Positions 21,906 through 34,454 are shown, counted from the stretch's first letter. The stretch: 64,000 bases of DNA from Stomoxys calcitrans (GCF_963082655.1 NC_081555.1:178586442-178650441), one strand, 5' to 3'. Numbers and translations: made by a program. Notes: generated by a model from the letters alone, not told the origin.

Positions 21906-22235
21906 AGCTCTCACTTATCTGCATTGCCATTTTCCTGCTAAGCGGCTTAAAAATCCCTTTTATTAATTTCTGTTGAAAGTCATGTCTGTAGAAAATCTGT
22001 TTATATAGGAGATGTAGTCCTACCAAACTCACCTCCTTACATCTTTGTTTACTCTCTTTGGAGCGCAATATTTTACTACAAAAAAATTAATGTTTACCAA
22101 CTCATTTCAAATTTCCTTGTTTTTGTTTTCAAATATTTAAAGAGATGACACTAATACCAAATTAACGTCACGTCTTCGAAATATTCCATCAGTTAGGCCG
22201 AATATTGACTTTCGTTCAAACCACGAATAATTTAC
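20136..22235. other. Single-copy-looking region, no confident gene
   Basis: A minus-strand frame at 20353-20153 (66 codons, charged and helix-like: KRLRESQIKEINNLFWEV) is the least random-looking, but has no known domain, and upstream in frame there is a stop. A (GA)n tract lies at 21873-21902. No retroelement motif is seen. Confidence 0.4.
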
Positions 22236-22239
22236 TATG

Positions 22240-22920
22240 CAAGCGACTGTAAAAAGGTTTTAAATAAATGGAAGCGGTCAAAACATTTAGGGTGTGTGGA
22301 AAGCAACAAATATCTCCCATATAAACTGATCTCCTGATATTTCTTGAAGCCGCTGTTATGTTCTGTTATGACTTTTAACAAATATGCTTTAAATCGGTGT
22401 ATAACCTGAGATAGCTCCCATATAAACCGATTTCCCGGTTTGACATCTTGCGCCCCTGGCGTAGTTATTACCTGCTTTTGTTGAATTTTGGAACATTGAG
22501 TTGTATTAAGGAGACATATTTGTAACGAATATAGTGCAGATCGGAGCATATTTGAATATATTTAGCTACCATGTAGACCGATCTCGCGATTTAAGATCTT
22601 GAGCCCAAACAGTTTAGCTGATTAGTTAGATTTAATACCCGATTTCGCTGAAATTTGCGTTAGGCAATTGAGTTGCATTAGGCGCGTTGACGTTCGTTTT
22701 AAATATGGTTCAGACCGGTCGTATATGGGTAAAGCCCACATTTATACCTGTCTTCCGATTAAAGTTTTACTTCTCATTAAAGGCGAACTTATTACACGCT
22801 ATTTCGCTGGATATATCTGCTAATTGGATGTTCGTGCCAAGTGTAGTTCAGAGCATAGGGTAGTTGAATATAGCCATATAACATATTAATTATCCGATTT
22901 TAAATCCTCCCACAGAAGCC
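22240..22920 (+). mobile_element. Degenerate HINE tandem units (A/B-like)
   Basis: Recurrent CTCCCATATAAACCGATTTCC, GATCTCGCGATTTAAG and CCGATTTCGCTGAAATTT motifs at roughly 150-bp spacing. Both ends and the GTCY tract are absent, so it is an old fragment. Confidence 0.55.
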
Positions 22921-22989
22921 GACAGGAGTGGGATAACAGCATTAATTTAAGATACTTTAAATAAACTGGAGTTAAATGGCTATCGCAAA

Positions 22990-23221
22990 CGCGTAGGGCT
23001 GTCAAGCACTATCGAAAGGCCCCTTTCGGATATATGGAATACAAATACCGGATGATACGCGTGAAGCAGATTACTCTCCATCACAGTGTAGCAGCCACAG
23101 CAATCTTATCCTGCATTTAAATAGGAACGAAATGGACGTGGCGTTGATTCAGGAAATCATGAGTTAACGGAAGTAAAATCATCAGACTCGAGAACACAAG
23201 TTATGATTTCATCTTCAACGA
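22990..23221 (+). pseudogene. Non-LTR retrotransposon endonuclease fragment
   Basis: Reading forward, LHLNRNEMDVALIQEIM matches the start of APE-type endonuclease domains (…NEIDVALIQEPW in related elements). A +1 shift and a stop follow (NG-K-IIRLEN…YDFIFNE in the next frame). It ends abruptly where a family A element begins at 23222. Confidence 0.65.
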
Positions 23222-24705
23222 ATAAAAGCGTGCTAAGTTCGGCCGGGCCGAATCTTATATACCCTCCACCATAGATCGCATTTGTCGAGTTCTTTTCCCG
23301 ATATCTCTTTTTAGGGAAACAAAGGATAAAATAAAAGAATTGCTATAATATTGGAGCTATGTCAAGTTATGGTCCGGTGTGAACTGAATGTTGGAAACCA
23401 TAGTAAAAGTCATTGTGTAAAATTTCAGCCAATTCGAGTAAGAATTGTGCCCCTTAGGGTCTCAAGAAGTAATATAGAGAGATCGGTTTATATGTGAGCT
23501 ATATCTGTCTATGGACCGATTCGGACCATATTTGACACGCATGTTGGAGGTCATGCCAATTCGGATAATAATTACGCCCTCTAGAGCCTCAAGAAGTCAA
23601 GATCCAAGATCGGTTTATATGGCAGCTATATCAGGTTATGGACCGATTTCAACTAAACTCATCGCAGTTATTGGAAGTAACAATAAAACACCTCATAATA
23701 AATTTCAGCCAAATCGGATAGTAATTGCGCCCTGTGGAGGCTCAAGAAGTCAAGATCCCAGATCGGTTTATCTGGCAGCTATATAAGGTTATGAACCGAT
23801 TCCAACCACACTCATCGCAGCTGTTGGAGGTGATACCAAAACACCTCGCGCCAAATTTCAGTCAAATCGTGTAGGAATAGCGCCCTCTAAAGGCTCAAGA
23901 AGTCAAGACCCCAGATCGGTTTATATGGCAACTATATCAGGTTATGGACCGATATTCGCCATACTTAGCACATTTATTGGAAATCATAACAAAATACCTC
24001 GTGAAAAATTTCAGACAAATCGGATAAGAATTACGCCCTCTAGTGGCTCAAGAAGTCAAGATCTCAGATCGGATTATATGACAGCTGTATCAGTTTATGG
24101 ACCGATTTTGCCTTACTTAGCACATTTATTGGAAGTCATAACAGAACACCTCATGCTAAATTTCAGCCAAATCGGATAGTAATTGCGCCCTCTAGAGGCT
24201 CAAGAAATCAAGATCGCAGATCGGTTTATATGACAGCTATATCAGATTATGTACCAATTTGCGCCATACTAAACACAGTTTTTGAAAGTAATAACAAAAC
24301 AGCCCACACAAAATTTCAGCCAAATCGGATAAGAATTGCTCCCTCTACAGGCTGAAGAAATCAAAACCCCGGATCGGTTTATATGGCAACTATACCATGT
24401 TATGGACCAATTTTCGCCATACTTAGCACATTTATGGCAAGTCACAAATCGGATAGTAATTGCGCTCTCTAGAGGCTCAAGACGTCAAGACCCATGATCG
24501 GTTAATACCGCAGCTATATATTAAAACGTGGACTGGTATGAGCCATTTACAATCCCAACCGACCTACACTAATAAGAAATATTTTTGCAAAATTTCAGGC
24601 GGCTAGCTTTACTCTTTCGAAAGTTAGCGTGCTTTCAACAGATAGACAGACGGACGGACAGTTATGGCTAGATCGATCAATAATATATTTACTTAATGGG
24701 GTCTT
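23222..24705 (-). mobile_element. HINE-like element, family A (copy A6), missing its canonical 5' end
   Basis: Begins ATAAAAGCGTGCTAAG, palindrome TTCGGCCGGGCCGAA, TATATACCCTCCACC. About seven units with CAAGAAGTCAAGATCC and GATCGGTTTATATGGCAGC follow, then CAGACGGACGGACAG and part of the conserved block (GATCGATCAATAATATATTTAC, GGGGTCTT). It then stops at an inverted copy of the opposite end instead of its own GGTGGAGGGTATAAAAA. Confidence 0.75.
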
Positions 24706-24880
24706 TTATCCCATGACCTTCAACATATGTGTCAAATATGGTCTGAATCGGTCTATAGCCTGAAACAGCATCGGTCTATAGCCTGAAACAGCACAACAGA
24801 GATACCAGGAAAAGAACTCGACAAATTTGATCCATGATGGAGGGTATATAATAACTAGGCACGCTTTTAATTTTATAGTC
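24706..24880 (+). mobile_element. Inverted family A 3' end fused to A6
   Basis: ATCCCATGACCTTCAACATATG, then CATCGGTCTATAGCCTGAAACAG (an ~18-bp stretch of which is repeated in tandem), then CAAATTTGATCCATGATGGAGGGTATATAAT and GCACGCTTTTAATTTT. These are the same kind of end as at 23222 but inverted. The central palindrome itself has been lost (ATAACTAGGCACGC). Confidence 0.65.
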
Positions 24881-25079
24881 TCAAAGTGCGCTACAAAAAA
24901 GTGTGCACAAGACGTTGATGTAGGACAAACATTCGAGATAGAATATAGACGCCTTATTGTCAATGGAGAAGATGTATTAAAGTGCAGTCATTGGGATTAA
25001 AAAAAAAAAACAAGTTAAGTAAACATATGTCTCTCCTATGCCAATGTCCTGCTCTATCCCCAAAGTAGAAATGGTATAC

Positions 25080-25405
25080 TTGGTTCTTTTTTGTTTGCAA
25101 AATGCAAATTTTGCCCATGAACATTCCACTAAGGAACAGGGACGAACTTCTCACATATCAATGAGTGCGGTCCGATTTTCTTAAGCTCAATGAAAAGGGA
25201 CCTCCTTTTTATAGCCGAGTCCGAACGGCGTGCCGCAGTGCGACACCTTTTTGGAGAGAAGTTTTACATGGCATATTACCTCACAAATGTTGCCACCATT
25301 AGGGGAAAACCACTGCTGAAAATTTTTTCTGATGGTCTCGCCAGGATTCGAACCCAGGCGTTTAGCGTCATAGGCGGACATGCTAACCTCTGCGCTACGG
25401 TGGCC
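25080..25405 (-). mobile_element. tRNA-derived SINE, near full length
   Basis: On the minus strand the head GGCCACCGTAGCGCAGAGG (from 25405) contains an A-box-like TAGCGCAGAGGTTAGC. A B box GGTTCGAATCC lies at 25354-25344. The body includes TTTCAGCAGTGGTTTTCCCC, AAGGTGTCGCACTGCGGCAC, GGCTATAAAAAGGAGG and CATTGATATGTGAGAAG. The 3' end has ATGTTCATGGGCAAAATTTGC. An internal Pol III promoter and tRNA-like 5' end define it as a SINE, not a tRNA gene. Shorter copies are at 17085, 30820, 34455, 34605 and 57440. Confidence 0.88.
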
Positions 25406-25629
25406 GTTTTTGTTTAAGGAACTTGATTTACTCAGAGGTATAAACCCATTTAAATACAAGGTCTACATCAAAGCGGCAAGTGCTACGAGAAAATGAAATA
25501 AAACCTGTCTTCTTCTGGCGGATGTAACTGATTAGAGAAGAGGAAGAGTTCGGGCGGAATCATAGTGGGTTACATGATGGCCTACGTGAATACTAAGACA
25601 TAAATCTTGGCGTCACCCTCTTCCAACCT

Positions 25630-25985
25630 AACCTAACTACCTGTTTTTGTTGAAATGTTGGAACAGTGAGTTGGATTAAAGCCGTACATTCCTTCCTGCA
25701 TATGATGCAGGTAGTACCATATTTGGATGGAGCTGCATGTAAACCGATCTTCAGATTTGTGGTCTTGAACCCATATAAGTCCTATATACTAACCGTTTTC
25801 GCTGAAATGTGGAACACTAAGTTCATTAAGACCACTCGACGTCAATGTGAGGTTTGATCTAGAACGGATCAAATTTCTGTATAGCTGCTTGAGTTAATAA
25901 ATGGTAATTTTTAACGGGTTTTCGACTAAATGTGGTTTATATGTTTATCTGAATTAGTCAGTAGCCAACGTTTGGCCCGGCCCAA
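25630..25985 (+). mobile_element. 5'-truncated HINE-like fragment with terminal palindrome
   Basis: Units with GAAATGTTGGAACAGTGAGTTGG and AAACCGATCTTCAGATTTG lead to ACGTTTGGCCCGGCCCAACATAATG and TTTTTACATGTTT, a decayed terminal hairpin and end. Confidence 0.55.
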
Positions 25986-25989
25986 CATA

Positions 25990-27785
25990 ATGAATTTTTA
26001 CATGTTTGCTTTATGATAATCAACTAAAAAAACAATTTACCAAACAACAATCATCTTTATCTCAGTTATCCTAAAACGTTTTATTAAAACCCACCACACT
26101 TTCTCTTTTGGGATATTGCAGATACATTGGCAGTCTCTTACAATTGTTCTATCCACATTACTTTACTTTTTCAAACATAAATCTCTTTTTGAATAAAAGT
26201 TGTTCTTTTCCATATCAAGAGCTTAGCTAAAAGTTCTGAAAAAAGTTCCCTTGCATTCTTCTTATCTTTTGCCTTTGCAGAAATAAAGCTCTTTAAATTT
26301 TGAAACATAGTCTCTCTCTTGCATTTTTGTTATTTACCAACATTTCCCCATACTCTCTTAAATTATCTCTCTTTCCGGTAAACATTTTCACCACTCTTGT
26401 CCATGGTCTTACTCAACACCCCACCGCTAAAGGCATTTACTTATGACGGCAACAACATGCCGGGAAACTCTTGAAGCGGCGTCGCATTTGCTTTGGGTGC
26501 TTTATTTGTATTCAAATGTAAACGACCGCTTGTCAAAGTGGCAAAGGAGACTTTATGCTCTGCTGGCGGTGTTGACTCTCACTCTTGGCTCAAGGACCTC
26601 GTCCTCGCCAGGATTCGGTTCATTTTACATATAGAATGCACGCTATGCCATGCTCCGTAATAAACAAATAATTAAGGTGCTCAAAAGGAATTTTTATAAT
26701 GTTGAGACAACACACACACATACACACACAGCGAGACTAACACAAACACCACTGCGTCACAGCAAGGATTCTACAGGCAAATAGAATAGGAGGAAGAAAA
26801 ATATATATTCCAAAGAAACTTGGAACAGATGCACAAGCAAGAGCATGGTCATAGATACAGAAGAATGCTATTTAAATGTGTGGGTATAGGTTAGTGAGGT
26901 GAGGAACGTCAAGGCAAAGCCAAGACTGTTGCAAGAGGATCAGAGAAAGGTCGGAGGCTCGAGGGAAGGAGCACCACTACCACACCATGCTATGGCAACG
27001 AAAGTTTGTATCTACAATGTTATGCAGGGAGATTAACTTTAATCAAGGAAATTGTTGAGTTTATGTTGCTGTTGCTCTTGCTGTTACTGCTGGCATTGTT
27101 TGGGCCTTCACTCCCGGCGTCTCCTTTGTGACATTGCATTGCCAATGTATTGTACTTTGAACTTCAACATGCTGGGCCAGAGCAGTCGTTGGCTGGCTAG
27201 CTAGCTGGCTGCCTGACAGTCTTTGAGAGGTTGGCCGATTTTCTAGTTTACTTTAGTTTTATTTCATTACGCTTTATTTGTGCTTTCTGTCAATGTCTTG
27301 GAATTTTTACAATTTCCTTCCATTTGAACTTGTCCCTTTTTTATTGCAATCTAAGCGTTCTCATAATAATAGGTTCATGTTTCGCCCTTCCCCTTTTTGG
27401 ATTGCCTTTATTAGCTTACATTCCACTGCATTTGTTGGCAATCTATGTAGGTGAGGATTTGGCTTTCTTTTTGGCTCTTTCTTGTGAACCTTCGACAGTT
27501 GGATTGTAAAATAAATGTCCAACATGAACGAAACGCATTAGCACGATATTCCAAAGAAGATTTCCACAATCAAAAACAACATTCTTTCACAAACATGGAG
27601 AGATTAAAAACGGAGACAATCTTGGAAATGGCCAATTAATTAAGCCGAATTAATTAAACATTTCACAGAAGATGGCTGTGGGACAAGTTCCACTATTATT
27701 TACTTAAAAGTGAGAGCGAAAAAAAAGGATTAAGCGTTGAAATTTGGCAGCATAGTTGGTGAAATGTATTAACAAGAAAATATAC
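25990..27785. other. Single-copy-looking region, no confident gene
   Basis: Pyrimidine-rich stretch at 26080-26400, short CA-rich run at 26709-26730, and GCTGGCTAGC repeats at 27190-27208. Open frames are short or T-rich hydrophobic (for example 27231-27509) without a domain. Confidence 0.4.
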
Positions 27786-27789
27786 AAAA

Positions 27790-28491
27790 AACAAGTAAAA
27801 GCGTGCTAAGTTCGGCCGGGCCGAATCTTATATGCCCTCCACCATGGATAGCATTTGTCGAGTTCTTTGCGCGGTATCTCTTTATGGGCAAACAAAGAAT
27901 GTTGAAAAAGAAATGTTATGCTATTGGAGCTATATCAAGTTGTAGCCCGTTTCGGACCATAAATGCATTCAATGCTAAACATTGCAGAATTCAGAATTCA
28001 GAATTCAGTCAATTCGGAAAAGAATTGCACCTTGTAGGGGCTTAAGGAGCAAAATCGGAATATCGGTTTATATGGGAGCTGTATTAAGCTATAGATCGAT
28101 TCAGACCATATCTAACATGTATGTAGATAGTCATAGGAGAAGCCGATGTTCAAAATTTCAGCCAAAATGGATTATCACTGCGCCCTCTAGAGGCTCAAGA
28201 AGTCAAGATCCCAGGTGGGTTTGATTTGCGCCATACTTAGCGCAGTTATTGCAAGTCATAGCACAACATCTCATGCAAAATTTCAGCCAAATCGGATAAG
28301 AATTGCGCTCTCCAGAGGCTCAAGATGTCACGACCCAAGATCGGTTTATATGGCAGGTATCTCAAAACATGGACCGATTTGGCCCATTTACAATCCCAAC
28401 CGACCTACACTAAAAAAAAGTAATGGTGCAAAATTTCAAGCGTCTAGAATGGCGAAATTAGTATTCCCCCATCCATGGTGGAGGGTATAAA
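27790..28491 (-). mobile_element. Short HINE-like element, family A (copy A7)
   Basis: Both ends are present: AACAAGTAAAAGCGTGCTAAG with the palindrome and TATATGCCCTCCACCATGG, and CCATCCATGGTGGAGGGTATAAA. The GTCY tract and most of the conserved block are deleted: AAAATTTCAAGCGTCTAGA runs straight into ATGGCGAAATTAGTATTCCCC. An internal GCAGAATTCAGAATTCAGAA triplication lies at about 27983-28006. Confidence 0.8.
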
Positions 28492-28611
28492 CAGCAAAAT
28501 TTCGAAATTGTTTCTGTATAACATAAATTTCGTTCAAATTTTTCATGGGAATTAAATTTTAACGCAAATTTAGATTTAAATCAACTCAAATGAATCTGTC
28601 CAAGGAAAAAA

Positions 28612-30690
28612 ACAAGTAAAAAGGCTTTAAGTTCGGCCGGGCCGAACTTTAGATACCCACCACCTCCAATAATCACAAGTCATTGTTAAATTTTGTGGAA
28701 CAAAATATTGGCCTTTTTGGTAGCCATATCCAAATAAAGACTAATCTAAACCACATACGGCATGGATGTCTAAAAGCTTAAAATAAATCCCCTTGTCAAA
28801 TTTGAGCGAAATCGGATTAAAATGCGCTTTTTATGGGGCCAAGACTTTAAAACGACAGATCGGTCCATATGGCAGCTATATTCAAATCTGAACCGATCTG
28901 AGCCATATTGCAGAAAGTTGTTGAAGAGCCTAACGCAATTCACTGTCCCTAATTTCGGCGAAATTGGAAAATAAATGTGCCTTTTATGGCTCCAAAACCT
29001 TAAATAGAGAGATCGCACTATATAGCATCTATATCCAAATCTGAACCGATCTGTGCCAAATTGAATAAGGAATGTTGACTGGCCTAACACAACTCACTGT
29101 CCCAAATTTCGGCGACATCGGACAATAAATGCATCTGTTATGGTCCCAAAACCTAAAACCGAGAGATCGGTATATATGGCTGCTATAACCAAATCTGAAC
29201 CGATCTGTCCCATATTGCAGAGCATGTCAAGAGGCTTAACTTAACACACTATCCCAAATTTCGGCAACATCGGACAATAAATGCGCCTTTTTGGGTCCAA
29301 AACCTTAAATAGAGGGATCGGTCTATATAGCAGCTATATCCAAATCTTATCCGATCTGAGCCAAATTCAATAAAGATGTCGAAGGGACTAAGACAACTTA
29401 CTGTCCCAAATTTCAGCAAAATCGGATAATAAATGTAGCTTTTATGTGGCTAAGACCTTAAATTGGAGGATCGGTCTATATGGCAGCTTTAACCAAATCT
29501 GGACCGATCTTAGCCAAATAGAAGAAGGATGTTGAAGGGCCTAACACAACTCACTGTCCCAAATTTCAGCAAAATCGGATAATAAATGTGGTCTTTATGG
29601 GCCTAAGACCCTAAATCGGCGGATCGGTCTATATAGGGGCTATATCAAGACATAGTCCGATATAGCCCATCTTCGAACTTAACCTTCTTATAGACAACAA
29701 GTAAGAAGGCGTTAAGTTCGGCCACACCACCTCGGGTATATATGTGAACCACTTTTCGTCAAAATCCAGTGAAAAATGCATACCTTAAGCCCCATAGCAG
29801 CTCTATAGATATCATCCGATTTAGACCAAATGCTTATAAGTACAAGTCATTGTTCAACCGAGAGATCGGTCTATATGGCAGCTATCTGGACCGATCTGAG
29901 CCAAATTGAAGACAAATATCGAAGGGCCCAACACAAGTCATTCTCCCAAATTTCGGCGACATCGGACAATAAATGCGCTTTTTTTGAGCCCAAAACTTTA
30001 AATCGAGAGATCGGTCTATATGGCAGCTATATCCAAATCTGAACCGATCAGGGCCAAATAGAAGAAAGATATCGAAGGGCCTAAGGCAAATCACTGTCCC
30101 AAATTTCAGCAAAATCGGATAATAAATGTGGCTTTTATGGGCCTAAGACCATAAATCGGAGGATCGGTCTATATGGCAGCTATATCCAAATTTGGACCGA
30201 TCTGGGCCAAATTGACGAAGGATGTCGAAGGGCTCAACGCAACTTACTGTTTCAAATTTCAGCAAAATCGGATAATAAATGTGGCTTTTATGGGCGTAAG
30301 ACCATAAATCGGAGGATCGGTCTATATGGCAGCTATATCCAAATTTAGACCGATCTGAGCCAAATTGAGGAAGGATGTTGAAGGGCTCAACGCAACTCAC
30401 TGTCCCGAATTTCAGCAAAATCGGATAATAAATGAATATACCCCCATCCTTCGGTGGTGGGTATAAAAAAGCATCTGTGCAAAGTTTCAGCTCAATATCT
30501 TTATTTTTAAAGAAAGTAGCGTGATTTCAACAGACAGTCGGACAGACGGACGGACATGGCTAGATCGTCTTAGATTTTTACGCTGATCAAGAATATGTAT
30601 ATATGTATATTATAGGGTCGGAAATGAATATTTCGATATGTTGCAAATGGAATGACAAAATGAATATACCCCCATCCTTCGGGGGTGGAC
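28612..30690 (-). mobile_element. HINE-like element, family B (copy B8), split by another B
   Basis: Begins AACAAGTAAAAAGGCTTTAAG with the palindrome and GATACCCACCACC. About seven units run to 29695. It resumes at 30470 (GCATCTGTGCAAAGTTTCAGC), with GACAGACGGACGGACAT, the conserved block, and a degraded end CCATCCTTCGGGGGTGGAC then A-rich. The break lies in the A-run of GGACAAAAAAAGAATCTGTG seen intact in B3 (about 6411-6428). Confidence 0.8.
29696..30469 (-). mobile_element. HINE-like element, family B, nested in B8 and internally shortened
   Basis: Starts AACAAGTAAGAAGGCGTTAAG; the palindrome is half deleted (TTCGGCCACACCACCTCGGG). Its first 170 bases are nearly identical to B3 (5246-5430). 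After four units the sequence jumps from GATAATAAATG directly to AATATACCCCCATCC and GGTGGTGGGTATAAAA; the shared AAATG at the jump suggests a microhomology deletion of the GTCY tract and conserved block. Confidence 0.8.
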
Positions 30691-30715
30691 AAAAAAAAAT
30701 AAAATTAAATTGTTT

Positions 30716-31020
30716 ACTAGTCGAACTGGGCGCGCTTCGCAGCGCCTTCTATAACTCTCTAATATCTTTATAGGGTGGGGACACTTCGCTCTGAATGCAG
30801 ATATCGAATTCGTGCCATTATAGACTATGACGCTGAACGCGTTCGAATCCTTGCTAGAACATCGGAAAAAGCGGTGTTTATCCCCTCTTAATGTTGGTGA
30901 CATTTACGAGGTACAATGCCATGCATGGTTATATAAAAAAATTTCCCCAAAGAGGTGTCGTATTGCGGGGCGCCGTTCGGACTCGGCTATAAAAAAGGTC
31001 CCTTATCATTGACTTTTACT
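30716..31020 (+). mobile_element. D-terminal module fused to headless SINE (second copy)
   Basis: ACTAGTCGAACTGGGCGCGC, GGGTGGGGACACTTCGCTC, then TATGACGCTGAACGCG with an intact B-box-like GTTCGAATCC, then the SINE body. Same arrangement as 17001-17385, so this chimera has multiplied or been duplicated. Confidence 0.65.
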
Positions 31021-31455
31021 TTTAATCCTGGCGAAATTTCTAACAAGGAAATATTTTATGTCACATCACCCAATATCTATAAAAATTTCTTAGACAATTA
31101 AACTGTTAAAAATTATGTTTTTTTTTTGTAGTATAATTCTTGTTTCTATGTTTCATGCCTTTTAAATGTATTTAAACAAATAGTTTGCTGCGTAATGTCA
31201 ATCACCTTGGACCACACAGTGATAAGTTAATCATTTAAATTAATTTAATCTTTTTGGTATTGTGAAAATCAAAACCTCAACCACGTACAAAAACGACAAA
31301 TATTTGCAAATCAAATGCTTGCACAATATTGGATAGATAGCACTTGCAAAATACGGTATCAGCCAATAAAGACTGTTGTGTCATAAATCCAGGGCTAAGG
31401 AGTCGGAGTCAAGCCAAACTACCTAAAAACCTCTAAGCAACGGACGTTTATCAAT
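31021..31455. other. AT-rich spacer
   Basis: Nothing recognisable beyond short A/T runs. Confidence 0.4.
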
Positions 31456-32110
31456 CAGAAGAAGGCAGATTGGGCCAGCTTCAGAGAGTTTACGCAAAGA
31501 ATTTGGACCATAGGTGCAACGTTGTTGGAAGTCATAACAGAACACTACGTACAAAATTTCAGCCCCATCGGATAAAAATTGAGGCTTCCGGGGGCTTGAG
31601 ATGTAAAATCAGGAGATCGTCTTATATTGAAGCTATATCAGGTTATACGGCGATTTAGACCAAAACTTGTCACGACTGTTGGAAGTCATAACAGAACCCC
31701 ACGAGAAAAATGTTAACTCAATCGGATAAAAACGGCTTTTAGCGGCTCAAGATGTCAAATTGGAAGATCGGTTTATATGGTAGCTATATCAGGTTTAGTC
31801 ATAACGGAACACTATGTGCAAAATTTCAGCCCAATCGGTTAATAATTGCAGCTCCTAGGAGCTCAAGAAGTCAAATCGAAGTACAACTTTATAGGGGAGC
31901 TATGTCCAAATCTAAATCAACATAGCTCATTTCCAATCAACCTCATAAAGCTCCCATATAAACCGATCTTCCAATTTGATATCTTAACCCCCTGGAAACC
32001 GCAATGAATGCCCAATTTGACTGAAATTTCGCACATAATGTAATGTTGTTATGAATTTCAACATACGTGGAAAGTATTGTCCACATCGACCTGCAACATA
32101 ATACGATTAT
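31456..32110 (-). mobile_element. Degenerate family A units, with an inverted piece
   Basis: GTTGGAAGTCATAACAGAACAC and AAAATTTCAGCCCCATCGG units run to about 31945 in one orientation. From about 31946 the direction flips (GCTCCCATATAAACCGATC, TTTGACTGAAATTTCGCAC). No ends are visible. Confidence 0.55.
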
Positions 32111-32160
32111 AAATACTATATAAAAGGATCCACTGTGGAATAGAATTGAAAAAACTAGAA

Positions 32161-33708
32161 AACAAGTAAAAGCGTGCTAAGTTCGGCCGGGCCGAATCTT
32201 ATATACCCTCCACCATGGAGCGCATTTGTCGAGTTCTTTCCCCAACATCTCTTCTTAGGCAAAAAATGATATATATGATGATTGCTCTGCTATTAGATCC
32301 GGTTTAGACGACTATTACATTATATGTTGGAGACCTGTGTAAAATGTCAGCCAATTCGAATAAGAATTGCGCCCTTTGGGGGCTCAAGAAGTAAAATAGA
32401 AAGATCGATTTATATGGGAGCTGTATCGGGCTATCGACCGATTCAGACCATAATAAACACGTATGTTATTGGTCATGAGAAGATGCGTTGTACAAAATTT
32501 CAGGCAAATCGGATAATAATTACGACCTCCATAGGCCCAAGAGGTCAAGATCCCAGATCGGTTTATATGGCAGCTATATCAGGGTATGAACCGATTTGCG
32601 CCTTACTTGGCACAGTTATTGGAAGTCATAACAAAACGCCTCATGCAAAATGGCAGCCAAATCGGATGAGAATTGCGCGCTCTATTGGCTCAAGAAGTCA
32701 AGATCCCAGATCGGTTTATATGGCAGCTATACCAGATTATAAATCGATTTGAATCATACTTAACACAGTTATTGGAAGCGATACCAAAACACTACGTGCA
32801 TAATTTCTGTCAAATCGGACGAGAGTTGCGCCCTTTAGAGGTTCAAGAAGTCAAGATCACAGATCGGCTAATATGGCAGCTATATCAGGTTATGAACCGA
32901 TTTGGGCCTTACTTAGCACAGTCATTGGAAGTCATAACAAAACACCTCATGCAAAATTTCAGCCAAATCGCACAAGAATTGCGCCCTCTAGAGGCTCAAG
33001 AAGTCAAAATCATAGATCGGTTAATATGGCAGCTGTATCAGGTTATGAAGCGATTTGCCAAATACTAAGCGCAGATGTTGGAAGTGAAGAATTGCACCTC
33101 TAAAAACTCAGGAAGGCGAGATCCACGTTCGGTTTATATGACAGCTATACCAGATTATAAACCGATTTCAGTCATACTTAAGTTACATACAGTTATTGGA
33201 AGTGATACGAAAAACCACCTGCAAAATTTCAGTCAAATCAGATGAGAACTGCGCCCTCTAGAGGCTCAAAAAGTCGATATTCAAGATCGGTTTATATGGC
33301 AGCTATATCAAATCATGGACCGATTTTAACCATTTACAATCCCAACCGACCTACACTAATAAAAGTATTTGGCTTTACTCCTTCGAAAGTTAGAGTGCTT
33401 TCGAAAGACGGACGGGTGGACGGACGGACGGGTGGACGGACGGACGGGTGGACGGACGGACGGGTGGACGGACGGACGGGTGGGCGGACGGACGGGTGGA
33501 CGGATGGACGGGTGGACGGACGGACAGGTGGACGGACGGACAGGTGGACGGACGGATGGACAGACGGGCGGACATTGCTAGATCGACGTAAGATGACATG
33601 ACGATCAAGAATATATTTATTTTGTGCCGTCTCAGACGCATATTTCGAGGTGTTACAAACAGAATGACGAAATTAGTTTACCCCCATCCTATGGTGGAGG
33701 GTATAAAA
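32161..33708 (-). mobile_element. Complete HINE-like element, family A (copy A10)
   Basis: Ends AACAAGTAAAAGCGTGCTAAG, palindrome, TATATACCCTCCACCATGG; and CCTATGGTGGAGGGTATAAAAA. About six units with CAAGAAGTCAAGATCCCAG, a GGAC-rich tract of unusual unit, and the conserved block (AAGATGACATGACGATCAAG). Confidence 0.85.
33405..33575. repeat. GTCY-type microsatellite with a 16-bp unit (GGACGGACGGGTGGAC)
   Basis: Ten or so copies of a 16-mer in which every fourth tetramer is GGGT/AGGT rather than GGAC, unlike the 8/12-mers in A1 and the 48-kb copy. Open frames across it are artefacts. Confidence 0.9.
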
Positions 33709-33709
33709 A

Positions 33710-34440
33710 TACAATTTTTTGATAAAGAAAATTTTGATTGAATATTAACTACTAACTAGTTTTGTCGATTCTATCCCACTGTGCGATCTACCGATTAGTC
33801 TAGAACCTTAAATTTTTGGCTGATTTGGCAGAAGTGTTGTACGTAAATACTATCGACTGAGTTCATTTGTAGAAATTGATAGCAGAATACTTGGTTGTGG
33901 GTTCCCAAGATTCAGTTTAATGATTCGGACAGGCACGCTGTGCGCCAAAGAATAGTTAAACCCATACGATGCCCGCTAATGCAACGGAGCTTTTACTCTC
34001 GAATTCCTTTTGGCCTCAATGAAGCTCGTGAAACACTACAACTAAGCCGCATTGTAACCTGCCGACCTAAACATAAACCCCTTTAAAACCTAATATCAAT
34101 CAGTGAAATATTGTCAAATAGCTTCTAAGAGTCAATCATGTCGTAAGAGGTTTGGCCCGTTTGCCCTCTCTTAGCAGGAGTATTGACATACTCGCACCCT
34201 AGCTTTTCATGATCCTTATTTATGACTGTATAAATGTTTTGCAACAATCAGCATAAAAAACGAATTCCTGGCATAATCATATGCAAATATCTAAAACCAT
34301 ATGTCAACATTGCATTATAATTATTTCCTTTATAAATAAAATATACTGGCTATTGTGTAATTTGCTGAAATAAGGACATGCAAAGAAACTTAAAATCGGT
34401 ATTGGGACAAAATACAAAAATTATCGACATTAAAATCAAC
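33710..34440. other. Spacer with a small E-type remnant
   Basis: GTTGTGGGTTCCCAAGATTC near 33893 resembles the E-type end at 46285. The rest shows nothing I can assign. Confidence 0.35.
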
Positions 34441-34454
34441 CCACACATACAAAT

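Noticed and set aside
25344..25354. B-box GGTTCGAATCC as part of a tRNA gene
   Set aside because: No cloverleaf acceptor stem; the tRNA-like part runs into a 250-bp body shared with five other copies, so it is a SINE.
25620..25640. CCTAACCTAAC as a telomere-type repeat
   Set aside because: Only two copies; flies do not use TTAGG telomeres.
27231..27509. Hydrophobic 92-codon frame as a membrane protein
   Set aside because: T-rich DNA gives Phe/Leu runs by chance; no motif or exon boundaries.
33242..33641. 119-codon frame continuing through a GGR-rich stretch
   Set aside because: It joins a HINE repeat unit to the 16-mer microsatellite; no protein domain.
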